64,000 nucleotides of DNA from Bin87 sp965207585. GTDB lineage: Bacteria; Chloroflexota; Dehalococcoidia; Lucifugimonadales; UBA3495. The notes beneath the pieces are model-generated. The model did no database searches, was not told where the DNA came from, and saw only the letters and a list, made by a program, of their open reading frames with translations. Position 1 is the stretch's first letter. Each line of letters begins with the position of its first letter. Positions 34,028 through 42,408 of the stretch are shown here, piece by piece. The stretch lies in assembly GCA_965207585.1 (NCBI GenBank), contig CBDBMT010000003.1:1116001-1180000 (forward strand), in the 5' to 3' direction. Made by a program: the position numbers and the translations under genes.

Positions 34028-35367
34028 ACGCCACCATATCCCTTGCCTTGTCCCTCACCCGCCGGCGCACCGACATGCCTCACGCGGCCGGCCAGCCAAA
34101 CGAGCGCAGCGCTGACCACGAAATACACTGCGAACACCCGGAAGGCAGCGTCCAGGCTACCGAACTGGTCGTACACGAAGGCGGCGAACAGCGGCCCGCC
34201 GATGCTGGCGATGAGGTAGAAGGGGCTCATCACTCCCCGGATCGTGCCCTGGTGCCGCCGGCCGAAGTGCGCCGCCCACAGCAGGGGGCCGATCACTACC
34301 AGCGCGCCCCCGGTGAGCCCGTACATCACTCCGAAAGTGGCGTATAGCTGCCACGCGGTCGTTGAGCCCACGCCGGCGAAGATACTGACCGCGCTGAACA
34401 CCAGGACGATTATGGCCAACAGCCAGATCGAGTAACGGTCTGCCAGGAACCCCCAGACCAGCTTGGCCGCGAAGGCGCAGACACCGTATATGGCGAAGGA
34501 GACGCCCGCCTGCACGGCGGTGAACCCAAGGTCGGTTGCGTAAGGAATTCGGTGGATGATCAGTGCGCCGATGGACATGCCCGCCAGCACTTCATAGGCG
34601 ACCAACAGCCAGAACGCCGGGGCGCGCAACGCCTGCCCAATGGTCCAGCTCACTTCACTGGCCGAATCCCCGGAGTCCTCGCCGGGATCCTCGCTCTGCT
34701 GCGTTTCGGGGTCTTCGGCGGGAGTGTCCCCGTCGGGCAGCAACCCCATGTCCTCCGGTTGCCGGCGTAGCCAGAGCAGGGAGGGCGGCACAACGACAAT
34801 CCAGGGAACGAACCCCAGCAGGAACCAGGCCGTCCGCCATCCGAAAGCTTGAATCAAGAACAGAATCAGTGGCGTCAATACCACGGCGCCCACGTTGAGC
34901 CCTGCCGTCGCGATGCCGGTGGCCCGGCCCCGATGACGGATGAACCACTTGGCTACGGTCGGGCTGACCACGCCGTAACCGAGCCCTGGGACACCGAAGG
35001 TGCCGATGACGCCGTAGAACAGGACGAACTGCCATATCTCCCGCGTCTGGGACAGGAGCATCAGCGAGATGCCCAATACGATTGCGCTGCCCGCCATGAG
35101 GAATCGGGGGCCGTAGCGGTCCACAGCATAACCGATGGCGGGATACGCGCCGGCGCTGACCAGGTCTCGAACCAGGAGGGCGCTGGTCATGATCGTGCGG
35201 TTCCACCCCAGATCTTCGATCATCGGCTTGAAGAAGAAGCCGAAGGTCTGGGCGCCCAGGCCCACGCGCATCCCTTGGCTAAGGAATCCGCAGGCAACGA
35301 TGTACCACCCGTGAAATATTCCGGGTTTGATGTTCATACCGAACTTGCTTTCATGATTGACATCCAA
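34012..35367 (-). CDS. Major facilitator superfamily transporter
   Basis: The 451-residue product has twelve predicted helices in two bundles split by an acidic cytoplasmic loop ('DTPAEDPETQQSEDPGEDSGD' in part, near residue 215). Its N-terminus 'GIFHGWYIVACGFLSQGMR', loop motif 'DRYGPRFLMAGSAIVLG' and 'KWFIRHRGRATGIATAGLNVG' are typical of the monocarboxylate/oxalate-formate-like MFS group. It likely moves an organic anion. The C-terminal five residues and stop are encoded by the edge of the minisatellite, so repeat length changes could alter the tail. Met11 (35337) is an alternative start. Confidence 0.88.
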   Translation of the reverse strand: MDVNHESKFGMNIKPGIFHGWYIVACGFLSQGMRVGLGAQTFGFFFKPMIEDLGWNRTIMTSALLVRDLVSAGAYPAIGYAVDRYGPRFLMAGSAIVLGISLMLLSQTREIWQFVLFYGVIGTFGVPGLGYGVVSPTVAKWFIRHRGRATGIATAGLNVGAVVLTPLILFLIQAFGWRTAWFLLGFVPWIVVVPPSLLWLRRQPEDMGLLPDGDTPAEDPETQQSEDPGEDSGDSASEVSWTIGQALRAPAFWLLVAYEVLAGMSIGALIIHRIPYATDLGFTAVQAGVSFAIYGVCAFAAKLVWGFLADRYSIWLLAIIVLVFSAVSIFAGVGSTTAWQLYATFGVMYGLTGGALVVIGPLLWAAHFGRRHQGTIRGVMSPFYLIASIGGPLFAAFVYDQFGSLDAAFRVFAVYFVVSAALVWLAGRVRHVGAPAGEGQGKGYGGVTRPH

Positions 35368-35475
35368 CGGCGGTCATCGAATTCGTCGGCCGGTGAATCC
35401 GGCGGCAGACAATATAGGTGCCCCGGATAGCTGTCAACTTGTTCACAGGATTGATACGTACCCAGTTTCCCCAAA

Positions 35476-35572
35476 CCGTCATTGCGAGCGAAGCGCGGCA
35501 ATCCCGCTGCCGGAGGGATGGTCGGTTCTCCAAATGGCGAGATCGCCGCGTCGCTATGCCCCGCGCGATGAC
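35476..35572. repeat. Interspersed palindromic repeat of the CGTCATTGCGAG type
   Basis: The left arm CCGTCATTGCGAGCGAAGC (35476-35494) and the right arm ending GCGATGAC (to 35572) are imperfect complements, with 'GCAATC' and 'GAGATCGCC' inside. This matches a widespread bacterial intergenic repeat whose arms read CGTCATTGCGAGG...; a fragment of the same type lies at 39354-39387. The rest of the 430-base gap 35368-35799 shows nothing else. Confidence 0.8.
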
Positions 35573-35799
35573 AAAGTGGACACGCATGCGGACGCACTCC
35601 CGGCTGCGCGTAACAACTTCGTAACATTTCCGTCATTAGTCCGTAACACCGGAAATCTAGACTGTTTCAGTAAATTTTGGCGCGACAAGTGCGTCCCAAC
35701 ACCACCGTCGACGGTACGGCCATCCGCTTTCGGGCGGGCCGCGGCGGCTGGACACCACAACAGCATCCGCTGGCGTTCAACTGAGGGGGAGATGGAGAC

Positions 35800-37020
35800 A
35801 TGGAATTCACTGAACTGGAAGTATTGTCCTTCCTGATATCAGCCGCTCTGGTGTTCCTGATGGTGCCCGGCCTGGCGCTGTTCTACGGCGGGCTGGTGCG
35901 TCACAAGAACGTGATCGGCACGATGATGCACTCGATCACCGCCATCGGGGTGGTTAGCGTGCTGTGGGTGCTCTGGGGATACAGCCTCGCCTTCAGCACC
36001 AGCGTCGGCGGACTGGGCTTCGTGGGCGACCTGGGCAAGTTTGGCATGGTGGGCGTCGGGCTGGACGAACAAGCCTTCATGATCTTCCAGGGCATGTTCG
36101 CCATCATCACGGTGGCCCTCATCGCCGGCGGCTTTGCCGAGCGGTTCAAGTTCCAGTCCTACATCATCTTCGCCGCGCTGTGGGTGACCATCGTTTACGC
36201 GCCGCTGTGCCACTGGGTGTGGGGCGGCGGCTGGCTGGGCAGTCTGGGCAGCGTGCTGGGTATGAGCGAATCCGGCTTTGCCCTGGACTTCGCCGGCGGG
36301 ACCGTGGTCCACATCGCCTCGGGCACGGCCGCCCTGGCCGCCGCGCTGATCGTGGGGCGCCGCAGCGGTTTCGGCACGGCGACCCTGGCCCCGGACAACG
36401 TCCCGCTGGTGCTGCTGGGCGCGGGCCTGCTGTGGTTCGGCTGGTTCGGCTTCAACGCGGGCAGCAGCTTCGACCTCAGCACTGAGACGGCCGCCAACGC
36501 CTTCGTCGTCACCAACGTGGCCGCGGCCACTGCCATGTCCTCGTGGTCGATCATCTCCTGGTTCATCACCAAGCGCCCGTCGGCCAGCGGCGCGGCGGCC
36601 GGCGCGGTGGCCGGCCTGGTCGCGATCACCCCCGCCGCCGGATTTGTGGGCGTCATGCCCGCCATCATCATCGGCGCCGGCGCCGGCGGGGCCTGCTTCA
36701 TCGCCGTCGAGCTGATGCATAAGTTCCGCATCGACGACTCACTGGACGTGTTCGGCATCCACGGAATCGGCGGAATGTGGGGCGCGCTGGCCACCGGCAT
36801 CTTCGTTGGCATCGGATATGGCGCGCTGGAGGCCGACGTCACGCGCATCGAGCAAATTCTCTACCAGATCATCGGCATCGGCGCGGCCTTCGCCTGGTCC
36901 TTCGTGATTTCCGCCATCATCCTGCTCGCCCTCAAGTACACCATCGGCCTGCGCGTCTCTGACCAGGAGGAAGAGATCGGCGTGGACCTGACCCAGCACG
37001 GCGAGAGGATGAACATCTAG
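35800..37020 (+). CDS. amt: Ammonium transporter (Amt family), second copy
   Basis: The 406-residue product is a compact Amt channel with eleven helices and no long leader. It has 'VPGLALFYGGLVRHKNVIGTMMHS', 'GGFAERFKFQSYIIFAALW', 'CHWVWGGGWLGSLG', 'LLWFGWFGFNAGS', 'DVFGIHGIGGMWGALATGIF' and the C-terminal 'IGLRVSDQEEEIGVDLTQHGE', the cytoplasmic regulatory tail where GlnK would bind. It conducts ammonium into the cell. It differs clearly from the first copy at 14461 and is not a recent duplicate. Glutamine synthetase lies about 1 kb downstream on the same strand, consistent with nitrogen assimilation. Confidence 0.95.
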   Translation: MEFTELEVLSFLISAALVFLMVPGLALFYGGLVRHKNVIGTMMHSITAIGVVSVLWVLWGYSLAFSTSVGGLGFVGDLGKFGMVGVGLDEQAFMIFQGMFAIITVALIAGGFAERFKFQSYIIFAALWVTIVYAPLCHWVWGGGWLGSLGSVLGMSESGFALDFAGGTVVHIASGTAALAAALIVGRRSGFGTATLAPDNVPLVLLGAGLLWFGWFGFNAGSSFDLSTETAANAFVVTNVAAATAMSSWSIISWFITKRPSASGAAAGAVAGLVAITPAAGFVGVMPAIIIGAGAGGACFIAVELMHKFRIDDSLDVFGIHGIGGMWGALATGIFVGIGYGALEADVTRIEQILYQIIGIGAAFAWSFVISAIILLALKYTIGLRVSDQEEEIGVDLTQHGERMNI

Positions 37021-37221
37021 GCTTACTCGTCGGCTGGCCGGACGCCCCCGATACGGACTTCACGCCGACACATTGATGGGATGGGTTGCTGATGGCTCAT
37101 CCCGTTGCATCTTTGTACACTGCTACGCTTGGCCCCGGTGTTACAATTGCCGGCAGCGGATGGATGCGCTGGTGCGAATGATCATCCGCCCCGGCGGTAA
37201 CTGCAACGCCCGGGAGGCGCT

Positions 37222-37479
37222 ATGACTACCGAAGAACTGAAAAGCCTGCGGGAAAGGGCCTGGGTCATCTACAACGCCGAAATCAAGCATCTGGTGGAAC
37301 CGGAGCTCAATGGCAAGTACCTGGTGCTGAACGTGGAAACCGGCCTCTACGAAATTGACGAGCGGCTGGGGATGGCGGACTTCAGAATGCTGGAAAAGTA
37401 CAAATACCCCAAGGGTGTAATGCCGCCCCACTTCGCCTTCCGCATCGGCTACCCAACCACTTTAAACGAGCGGCCCTGA
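37222..37479 (+). CDS. Small protein paired with a clan AA protease
   Basis: The 85-residue product starts with a helix 'TTEELKSLRERAWVIYNAEIKHLVEPELNGKYLVLN' (in two parts) and contains 'VETGLYEIDERLGMADFRMLEKY' and 'HFAFRIGYP', a pattern of small proteins that often precede single-lobe aspartic protease genes in Chloroflexota and cyanobacteria. Function is unknown. GGGAGG lies before the ATG. It is 11 bases upstream of the protease-like gene, mirroring the pair at 4713-5451. Confidence 0.75.
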   Translation: MTTEELKSLRERAWVIYNAEIKHLVEPELNGKYLVLNVETGLYEIDERLGMADFRMLEKYKYPKGVMPPHFAFRIGYPTTLNERP

Positions 37480-37490
37480 GGGAAGCTGTT

Positions 37491-37901
37491 ATGCCGATTC
37501 CGGGCCGTGTCAACGGCGACTCCAGGCGGATCACCGTGCGTATCAATGTCTCAGGCGATGCAGGGGAGTATCGGGAAATGGTTTTCGAGGTTGATACTGC
37601 CAGCGACGTGCAACTTGCTTTGTCCGCTCAGGACATCGTGGAACTCGGTCTAAAGCAGGCCGGGAATATCGATTACAGGTCCAATGGCACATCTCACGAT
37701 ATTCCCCAGCACGTTGCTTACGTGGAATGGCACGATGGCCAGACACCTGTATATGTTGTGGAGACCGAGCGGCCGGCTTACGTGGGCATGGGCTTGCTGT
37801 GGGACAGCTATCTGTCGGCGTATCTATTCCCAAATGGAGCCGTTGATGTCAACCGCATGGTGCATTGGGACGACCTCAAGCACGAGGCTGAGGAGGAGTA
37901 A
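37491..37901 (+). CDS. Clan AA aspartic protease-like protein with altered active site
   Basis: The 136-residue product has the fold outline of single-lobe retropepsin-like proteases: strand 'ITVRINVSGDAGEYREMVFEVDT', the flap-region 'VAYVEWHDGQTPVYVVET', and 'AYVGMGLLWDSYLSAYLFPNGAVDV' in place of the usual 'LLGM.LL.GS.......GG.V.I'. The catalytic triplet is Asp35-Thr36-Ala37 rather than Asp-Thr-Gly. The loss of glycine makes normal catalysis doubtful, so this may be a binding or inactive form. It is cotranscribed with the 85-residue partner. Confidence 0.7.
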   Translation: MPIPGRVNGDSRRITVRINVSGDAGEYREMVFEVDTASDVQLALSAQDIVELGLKQAGNIDYRSNGTSHDIPQHVAYVEWHDGQTPVYVVETERPAYVGMGLLWDSYLSAYLFPNGAVDVNRMVHWDDLKHEAEEE

Positions 37902-38012
37902 TCGCTATGGAATCCGAACCCTCCGAGCTTTCCGTTAGCGAGATACCGCTCCGCTGGCGCATTGCCGATAGTGCTGACCCCGCCGACCCACAAATCCATC
38001 AGGAGATCTCCC

Positions 38013-39353
38013 GTGCTGACTGACCACCATGCCGCGGAGCGCGAATACGTGCTCCGCAGCGCCCGCGACTTCGACGTCAAGTTCATCCGCCTGTGGTTCA
38101 CCGACATCCTGGGCAACCTCAAGGGGTTCGCCATCACCGTGGATGACCTGGAGGATGCCCTGGAGCTGGGCGTCGGGTTCGACGGCGCCGCCATCGAGGG
38201 CTACAGCACCGACGCGGAAAGCGACATGCGGGCCTTCCCCGACCCGACCACCTTCACGCTGCTGCCCTGGCGTCCCCGGCGCAACGCCGTGGCCCGCATC
38301 TTCTGCGACGTCCGCACGCCCCGGGGGGAGCCGTTCATCGGCGATCCGCGCCACGTCCTGAAGCGCAACCTGGAGCGTCTGGCCAGCCTGGGATACATCT
38401 ACTACGTGGGTCCCGAGCTTGAGTATTTCTACCTGCGGGACGCCGAAACGCCGGAACCACTGGACACCTACGGCTATTACGACCAACTCTCCAGTAACCC
38501 CGCCTCCGACCTGCGTCGGGACACCGTGCTCAACCTGGCCGAAATGGGCATCCCCGTAAAATACTCTCACCACGAGGGCGCGCCCAGCCAGCATGAGATC
38601 GACCTCCAGTACACCGACGCCCTGACCATGGCCGACAACGTGATGACCGCCCGGCTGGTGATCAAGGAACTGGCCCAGCAGCAGGGGGTCTACGCCTCGT
38701 TCATGCCCAAGCCGTTTTCCACGGCCAACGGCAGCGGCATGCACACCCACCAGTCGCTGTTCCGCGGCAACAACAACGCCTTCTACGACCCGGACGACGA
38801 CCTCCACCTGTCGGTGATCGGCAAGCGGTTCATCGCCGGCCTGCTGCGCCACGCGCCGGAGATCACGCTGGTGACCAACCAGTGGGTCAATTCCTACAAG
38901 CGCCTTGTGCCCGGCTACGAAGCTCCGGTGCACGTGTCCTGGACTATGTCCAACCGCCTGGACCTGATACGGGTTCCCTCGTACAAGGCCGGCTACGAGA
39001 CCTCCCTGCGTGTGGAGTACCGCGCGCCCGACCCGGCCTGCAACCCGTACCTGGCGTTCAGCGCGCTGCTGGCCGCCGGCATGAAGGGCATCGAGGAAGA
39101 ATACCCGTTGCCGTCTCCCATCACCGGCGACGTCGGGTCCATGTCCGCCGAGGAGCGAACCACCCGCGGCATCGGCCGCCTGCCTACCAGCATGGGCGAG
39201 GCCATAGCATTGGCGGAAGACAGCGAACTCCTGCGCCGTACCCTGGGCGATTTCGTTTACGAAACGCTCATTCGCAACAAGAAACAGGAGTGGGAGCAAT
39301 ACCGTTCCACGGTCACCGATTACGAGATTTCGCGCTACCTGCCGTTACTGTAG
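38013..39353 (+). CDS. glnA: Glutamine synthetase, type I
   Basis: The 446-residue product is a GS-I subunit, which joins ammonia and glutamate with ATP in the cytoplasm. Conserved blocks are 'DGAAIEGYSTDAESDMRAFPD' near residue 45-65 (in part), 'GPELEYFYL' near 125, 'HHEGAPSQHEIDL', 'FMPKPFSTANGSGMHTHQSL' around 230, 'NSYKRLVPGYEAP' near 290 and 'RVEYRAPDPACNPYLAF' near 325. The Tyr adenylylation region of enteric GS is not evident, and the length fits the GS-I-alpha type. The GTG at 38013 is chosen since AGGAG lies seven bases before it. Two amt genes in the window feed the same pathway. Confidence 0.93.
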   Translation: MLTDHHAAEREYVLRSARDFDVKFIRLWFTDILGNLKGFAITVDDLEDALELGVGFDGAAIEGYSTDAESDMRAFPDPTTFTLLPWRPRRNAVARIFCDVRTPRGEPFIGDPRHVLKRNLERLASLGYIYYVGPELEYFYLRDAETPEPLDTYGYYDQLSSNPASDLRRDTVLNLAEMGIPVKYSHHEGAPSQHEIDLQYTDALTMADNVMTARLVIKELAQQQGVYASFMPKPFSTANGSGMHTHQSLFRGNNNAFYDPDDDLHLSVIGKRFIAGLLRHAPEITLVTNQWVNSYKRLVPGYEAPVHVSWTMSNRLDLIRVPSYKAGYETSLRVEYRAPDPACNPYLAFSALLAAGMKGIEEEYPLPSPITGDVGSMSAEERTTRGIGRLPTSMGEAIALAEDSELLRRTLGDFVYETLIRNKKQEWEQYRSTVTDYEISRYLPLL

Positions 39354-39387
39354 GCTGCGAGATTGCCACGCTGCGTTCGCAATGATG
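39354..39387. repeat. Fragment of the CGTCATTGCGAG-type repeat
   Basis: GCTGCGAGATTGCCACGCTGC followed by TTCGCAATGATG resembles one half of the element at 35476-35572, with the other arm missing. It directly follows the glnA stop and precedes the start of the yhhQ-like gene, so part of it is in the yhhQ leader. Confidence 0.5.
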
Positions 39388-39388
39388 G

Positions 39389-40156
39389 GTGATTGAGACG
39401 ACAATGCAATTCTCCGGGAAGTTGGTAATCATCGCCGCGCTGGCGGTGACGGTGCTGCTGGTCAGCAACATCATCGCCATCAAGCCGGTGTCGCTGTTCG
39501 AGTTGCCATTCAATTTCATCGGCAGCAACCTGTTCGTGGTCTCCGCCGCCATCGTCTGTTTCCCTATCGGCTACATCATCAGCGACATTCTGACCGAGGT
39601 GTACGGGTTCCGCGTCGCTCGCGGGGTAATCTGGTTGGGCTTTGTATGCAACCTGCTGATGGTGTTCCTGTTCTGGGTCGGCGACATGATCCCGGGCGCG
39701 ATCTTCTGGGAAAACCAGGCGGAATACGAGACCATTCTGGGGGCAACCGGGTGGATCATGCTCGGTTCCTTCGTTGCTTACATCGTGGGCGAGTTTTCCA
39801 ACGCCGTCATCATGGTCCTGCTCAAGAACCGCACGCAGGGGCGATTCCTGTGGCTGCGCACCATATCCTCCACCGTGGTGGGCCAGGGCATCGACTCCAT
39901 CCTGTTTTTCACCATCGCCTTCGGTGTTTCGGGGCTTTGGGTTGGACCCGATGGCTCGTGGCTGCCGGTGTTCAACGCCGCCGTATGCGCCTGGATCGCC
40001 AAGTCGGTGTACGAGATCGTCGCCACGCCGCTGACTTACGCGGTGGTGGCCTGGTTGAAGCGAACCGAGCAGATGGACGTTTACGACGCGCCGCGCTCCC
40101 TGAACCCCTTCGGCGTGTTCGGGAGCGGCGACAGAAACGCGGCCGTCCGGGCATAA
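39389..40156 (+). CDS. yhhQ: Queuosine precursor transporter, YhhQ family
   Basis: The 255-residue membrane protein has about six helices and the YhhQ/Vut_1 pattern: 'LLVSNIIAIKPV', 'FPIGYIISDILTEVYGFRVARGVIWLGF', 'ILGATGWIMLGSFVAYIVGEFSNAVIM' and 'WLRTISSTVVGQGIDSILFF.IAF'. YhhQ imports preQ0/preQ1 or queuine for tRNA modification. No queuosine synthesis genes are in the window, which fits a salvage role. The frame opens at a GTG; the ATG at 39404 (Met6) is an equally good start. Only 36 bases separate it from glnA. Confidence 0.9.
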   Translation: MIETTMQFSGKLVIIAALAVTVLLVSNIIAIKPVSLFELPFNFIGSNLFVVSAAIVCFPIGYIISDILTEVYGFRVARGVIWLGFVCNLLMVFLFWVGDMIPGAIFWENQAEYETILGATGWIMLGSFVAYIVGEFSNAVIMVLLKNRTQGRFLWLRTISSTVVGQGIDSILFFTIAFGVSGLWVGPDGSWLPVFNAAVCAWIAKSVYEIVATPLTYAVVAWLKRTEQMDVYDAPRSLNPFGVFGSGDRNAAVRA

Positions 40157-40177
40157 ATATGATGGCGGGTTCCACCG

Positions 40178-40378
40178 ATGGAACAAAAAGAGCCTGAACA
40201 CGGCCATCCCCACGACCATCCGCATGGCAGACCCGACAGCCTGGGCTCCGGGTTTGCGAACCTGCGGGGCACCGGGCTGCCGTGGCGTCAGGTGCTGCGG
40301 ATTGCCGCAGCAAACATGAAGCTGAAGGTGGTGTCGCGGCGCGCCTGCTGCGGCAATCCCGGCCAACCCGGCTGTTGA
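40178..40378 (+). CDS. Small His-rich protein with C-terminal double-cysteine motif
   Basis: The 66-residue product has a His/Pro-rich N-terminus ('HGHPHDHPHGRP'), a basic amphipathic middle and a C-terminal 'RRACCGNPGQPGC'. The three cysteines and the histidines could bind metal. The pattern of a short protein ending CCGN.G.PGC seems familiar from Chloroflexota genomes but has no named function that I know. It starts 22 bases after the yhhQ stop and is probably in the same transcript. Confidence 0.55.
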   Translation: MEQKEPEHGHPHDHPHGRPDSLGSGFANLRGTGLPWRQVLRIAAANMKLKVVSRRACCGNPGQPGC

Positions 40379-40489
40379 CGGCGCTGACCGGCGCCGGCGT
40401 GATCGGCGGACGCAGTAGTTAATGGGGCCGCCGGCTTTGCGCTACAATGGGGCCGAGCGCGGTCAGCGCCGTGAAATGGGAGAACCGCC

Positions 40490-41179
40490 ATGACTACGCC
40501 CCAAGCCAAAATCCCGGCTGCCCGGCATTGGGAACCCTACCCCGAACTGCCCCGCGAGCCCAAGGATATGCAGCAGATACGCCCCATATACTACCTGCAA
40601 GAGACGTTAGTCAGCATACTGACGCCGGGCTATTCTCTACGGGACCATCCGACCATTCTCATCAGCGGCGAAATTCCGATTTACTATGACCCGGCGGCCC
40701 CGGCTACCGGCGGGCCGCCTCCCCACGTTATCCCCGACTTCCTGATCGCTTTCGACGTGGATACGGACGCCATCTGGAGGCGGGTGGGTTATGACCCGTT
40801 GCAGAACAACAAGCCGCCCGATCTGGTCATGGAAGTCGCCTCACGCCGCACCCATCGCAATGACACGCTGCGCAAGCGGGACATTTACCAGCGAACCGGC
40901 GTGCCGGAATACTGGCGATTTGACCCGGAGGGCGGACGCTACTATGGGCAACCAATCATCGGCGAGCGCTTGGTCAACGGGCAGTACGAGCGGTTCCCGC
41001 TAGTCCGATACGACAACGGCGCGGAGGGCTCCACCAGCGCAATCCTGAACCTCAATTTCCGATGTCTGGACCGGCGCTTCAGTATTCACGACCCAACCAC
41101 CGGAGCGGAATACGAGCACCCCCAGGAAGAAAATGCCCGCCTGCGCGCCGAGATTCAGCGGCTGCGCGGAGAGGGCTGA
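40490..41179 (+). CDS. Uma2-family (DUF820) PD-(D/E)XK nuclease-like protein
   Basis: The 229-residue product has the Uma2 core: 'HVIPDFLIAFDVD' near residue 83, 'KPPDLVMEVASRRTHRNDTLRKRDIYQRTGVPEYW' (in parts) near 105-140 with the E-x-A-S..T...D...K...Y pattern, and 'EYWRFDP'. The family has a PD-(D/E)XK nuclease fold and is often multicopy in filamentous and large-genome bacteria; biochemical role is unclear. A short coiled C-terminus 'EENARLRAEIQRLRGEG' follows. No obvious partner is adjacent. Confidence 0.85.
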   Translation: MTTPQAKIPAARHWEPYPELPREPKDMQQIRPIYYLQETLVSILTPGYSLRDHPTILISGEIPIYYDPAAPATGGPPPHVIPDFLIAFDVDTDAIWRRVGYDPLQNNKPPDLVMEVASRRTHRNDTLRKRDIYQRTGVPEYWRFDPEGGRYYGQPIIGERLVNGQYERFPLVRYDNGAEGSTSAILNLNFRCLDRRFSIHDPTTGAEYEHPQEENARLRAEIQRLRGEG

Positions 41180-41200
41180 ATCCCATCAGGAGCGATACTT

Positions 41201-41908
41201 ATGCACGCCGAACAGCGCCGGGTAGCCAACGAAGGTCTCCACTATCTCGTCATCTTTCCCGACGATTACGACGCCGACGCCGACTATCCGCTGGTGGTCA
41301 TGCTGCACGGATTTGGCGCCAACATGCAGGACCTCGCGGGCCTCGCGCCGTCCATCAACCGCAAGGGCTACGTGTACGTGTGCCCCAACGCGCCCATCCC
41401 CTTTGAACTGGCTCCCGGCATGATCGGCTACGGCTGGCACCCGCCCCGCGGCCAAGCGAATGACGAGCATTTCGCCCAGGCGGAATCACTGCTGGACGCA
41501 TTCTTCACCGAGGTCCTCAGCGAGTTTCGGGCCCAACAAGACCGCGCGGTCCTGCTTGGCTTCTCCCAGGGGGGAGGCATGACTTACCGAATGGGACTGG
41601 AGCGGGCGGACAAGTTCGTGGCCCTGATTGCGCTCAGCGCCTCGCTTCCGGATCCCGAAATCCTGCGCCCGCGACTGCCGGACCACCGCCGGCAGCCGGT
41701 GTTCGTCGCCCACGGCCTTTACGACCAGATGGTGTCGATGGACAGCGCCCGCCGCACCCGGGAGTTTCTCGACGCGGAGAACTACAACCTGTCCTACCAC
41801 GAGTACAACATGGGCCACGAAATACCGGTGGAAGTCCTGCGCGACATGGTGCCCTGGATGGAGGCCCTCCTGCCCCCGCTGGTGGAGGAAACCGACCGCA
41901 TCTTCTGA
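41201..41908 (+). CDS. Phospholipase/carboxylesterase-family alpha/beta hydrolase
   Basis: The 235-residue product belongs to the LysoPLA/carboxylesterase (Abhydrolase_2) family. It has 'VVMLHGFGANMQDL' with the oxyanion region, the nucleophile elbow 'LLGFSQGGGM' (Ser near residue 119), 'FVAHGLYDQMV' with the acid, and 'YNMGHEIPVE' with the catalytic His. It is cytoplasmic and probably hydrolyses short acyl esters or lysophospholipids. AGGAG precedes the ATG by about eight bases. Confidence 0.88.
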   Translation: MHAEQRRVANEGLHYLVIFPDDYDADADYPLVVMLHGFGANMQDLAGLAPSINRKGYVYVCPNAPIPFELAPGMIGYGWHPPRGQANDEHFAQAESLLDAFFTEVLSEFRAQQDRAVLLGFSQGGGMTYRMGLERADKFVALIALSASLPDPEILRPRLPDHRRQPVFVAHGLYDQMVSMDSARRTREFLDAENYNLSYHEYNMGHEIPVEVLRDMVPWMEALLPPLVEETDRIF

Positions 41909-41922
41909 CCCCTAAAGGAATT

Positions 41923-42381
41923 TTACATCGATAGACAGGATGGACAGGATCGAGTTTTGCTGTATTCGGATTTGACCAGGGTAATAATAGGCTGCGCTTT
42001 CGAAGTGCAGAACGAACTGGGAGCAGGCTTTCTAGAATCGGTGTATGAAAACGCCATGGTGGTTGCTCTTGGGGATGCCGGAGTCCCTGTCAAGGCACAG
42101 GCTCCGATCCAAGTAACGTTTCGCAATACTCGGGTGGGGGATTTCTACGCAGATTTGTTGGTCCAGGACAGGGTGATCATTGAACTGAAAGCCGTGGAGC
42201 GGCTCACCCCGCAGCACAAAGCGCAGGTAATCAACTACCTGAATGCTACCGGCATACCAGTGGGGCTGCTTATCAATTTCGGTAGCCCCAAAGTCGAGTT
42301 CCAACGATTTACGCGCTCAATCAACCAACCCGAACCATGACCGATGCATAAATATCCTGCTCATCCTGTGCATCGATGTAA
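41923..42381. mobile_element. Putative non-autonomous element: GxxExxY gene bounded by 28-bp inverted repeats
   Basis: TTACATCGAT-N2-ACAGGATG-N2-CAGGAT (41923-41950) and its complement (42354-42381) match in 24 of 28 positions and flank the GxxExxY gene almost exactly, seven bases before its start and 13 after its stop. No target-site duplication is evident, and no transposase is inside. The structure suggests a cassette that moves or is maintained as a unit. Confidence 0.5.
41957..42340 (+). CDS. GxxExxY family protein
   Basis: The 127-residue product has the family motif 'GFLESVYENAM' (G-x-x-E-x-x-Y) near residue 24 and a PD-(D/E)XK-like core 'VGDFYADLLVQDRVIIELKAVERL', with D and E-L-K in the usual places, followed by 'QVINYLNATGIPVGLLINFG'. 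GxxExxY proteins are small, sporadically distributed, and of unknown function; the core suggests nuclease activity. The start is a TTG with no clear ribosome-binding site, immediately inside the left inverted repeat. Confidence 0.85.
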   Translation: MLYSDLTRVIIGCAFEVQNELGAGFLESVYENAMVVALGDAGVPVKAQAPIQVTFRNTRVGDFYADLLVQDRVIIELKAVERLTPQHKAQVINYLNATGIPVGLLINFGSPKVEFQRFTRSINQPEP

Positions 42382-42408
42382 GTTAATCCGTGGAGGTATC
42401 GATTCACT

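Noticed and set aside
33538..34347. Open frames reading through the minisatellite as Pro/Ser/Trp/Gln-rich repeats
   Set aside because: All three forward frames stay open because the 14-bp unit lacks stops. No start signal or conserved domain supports expression, so they are treated as repeat artefacts.
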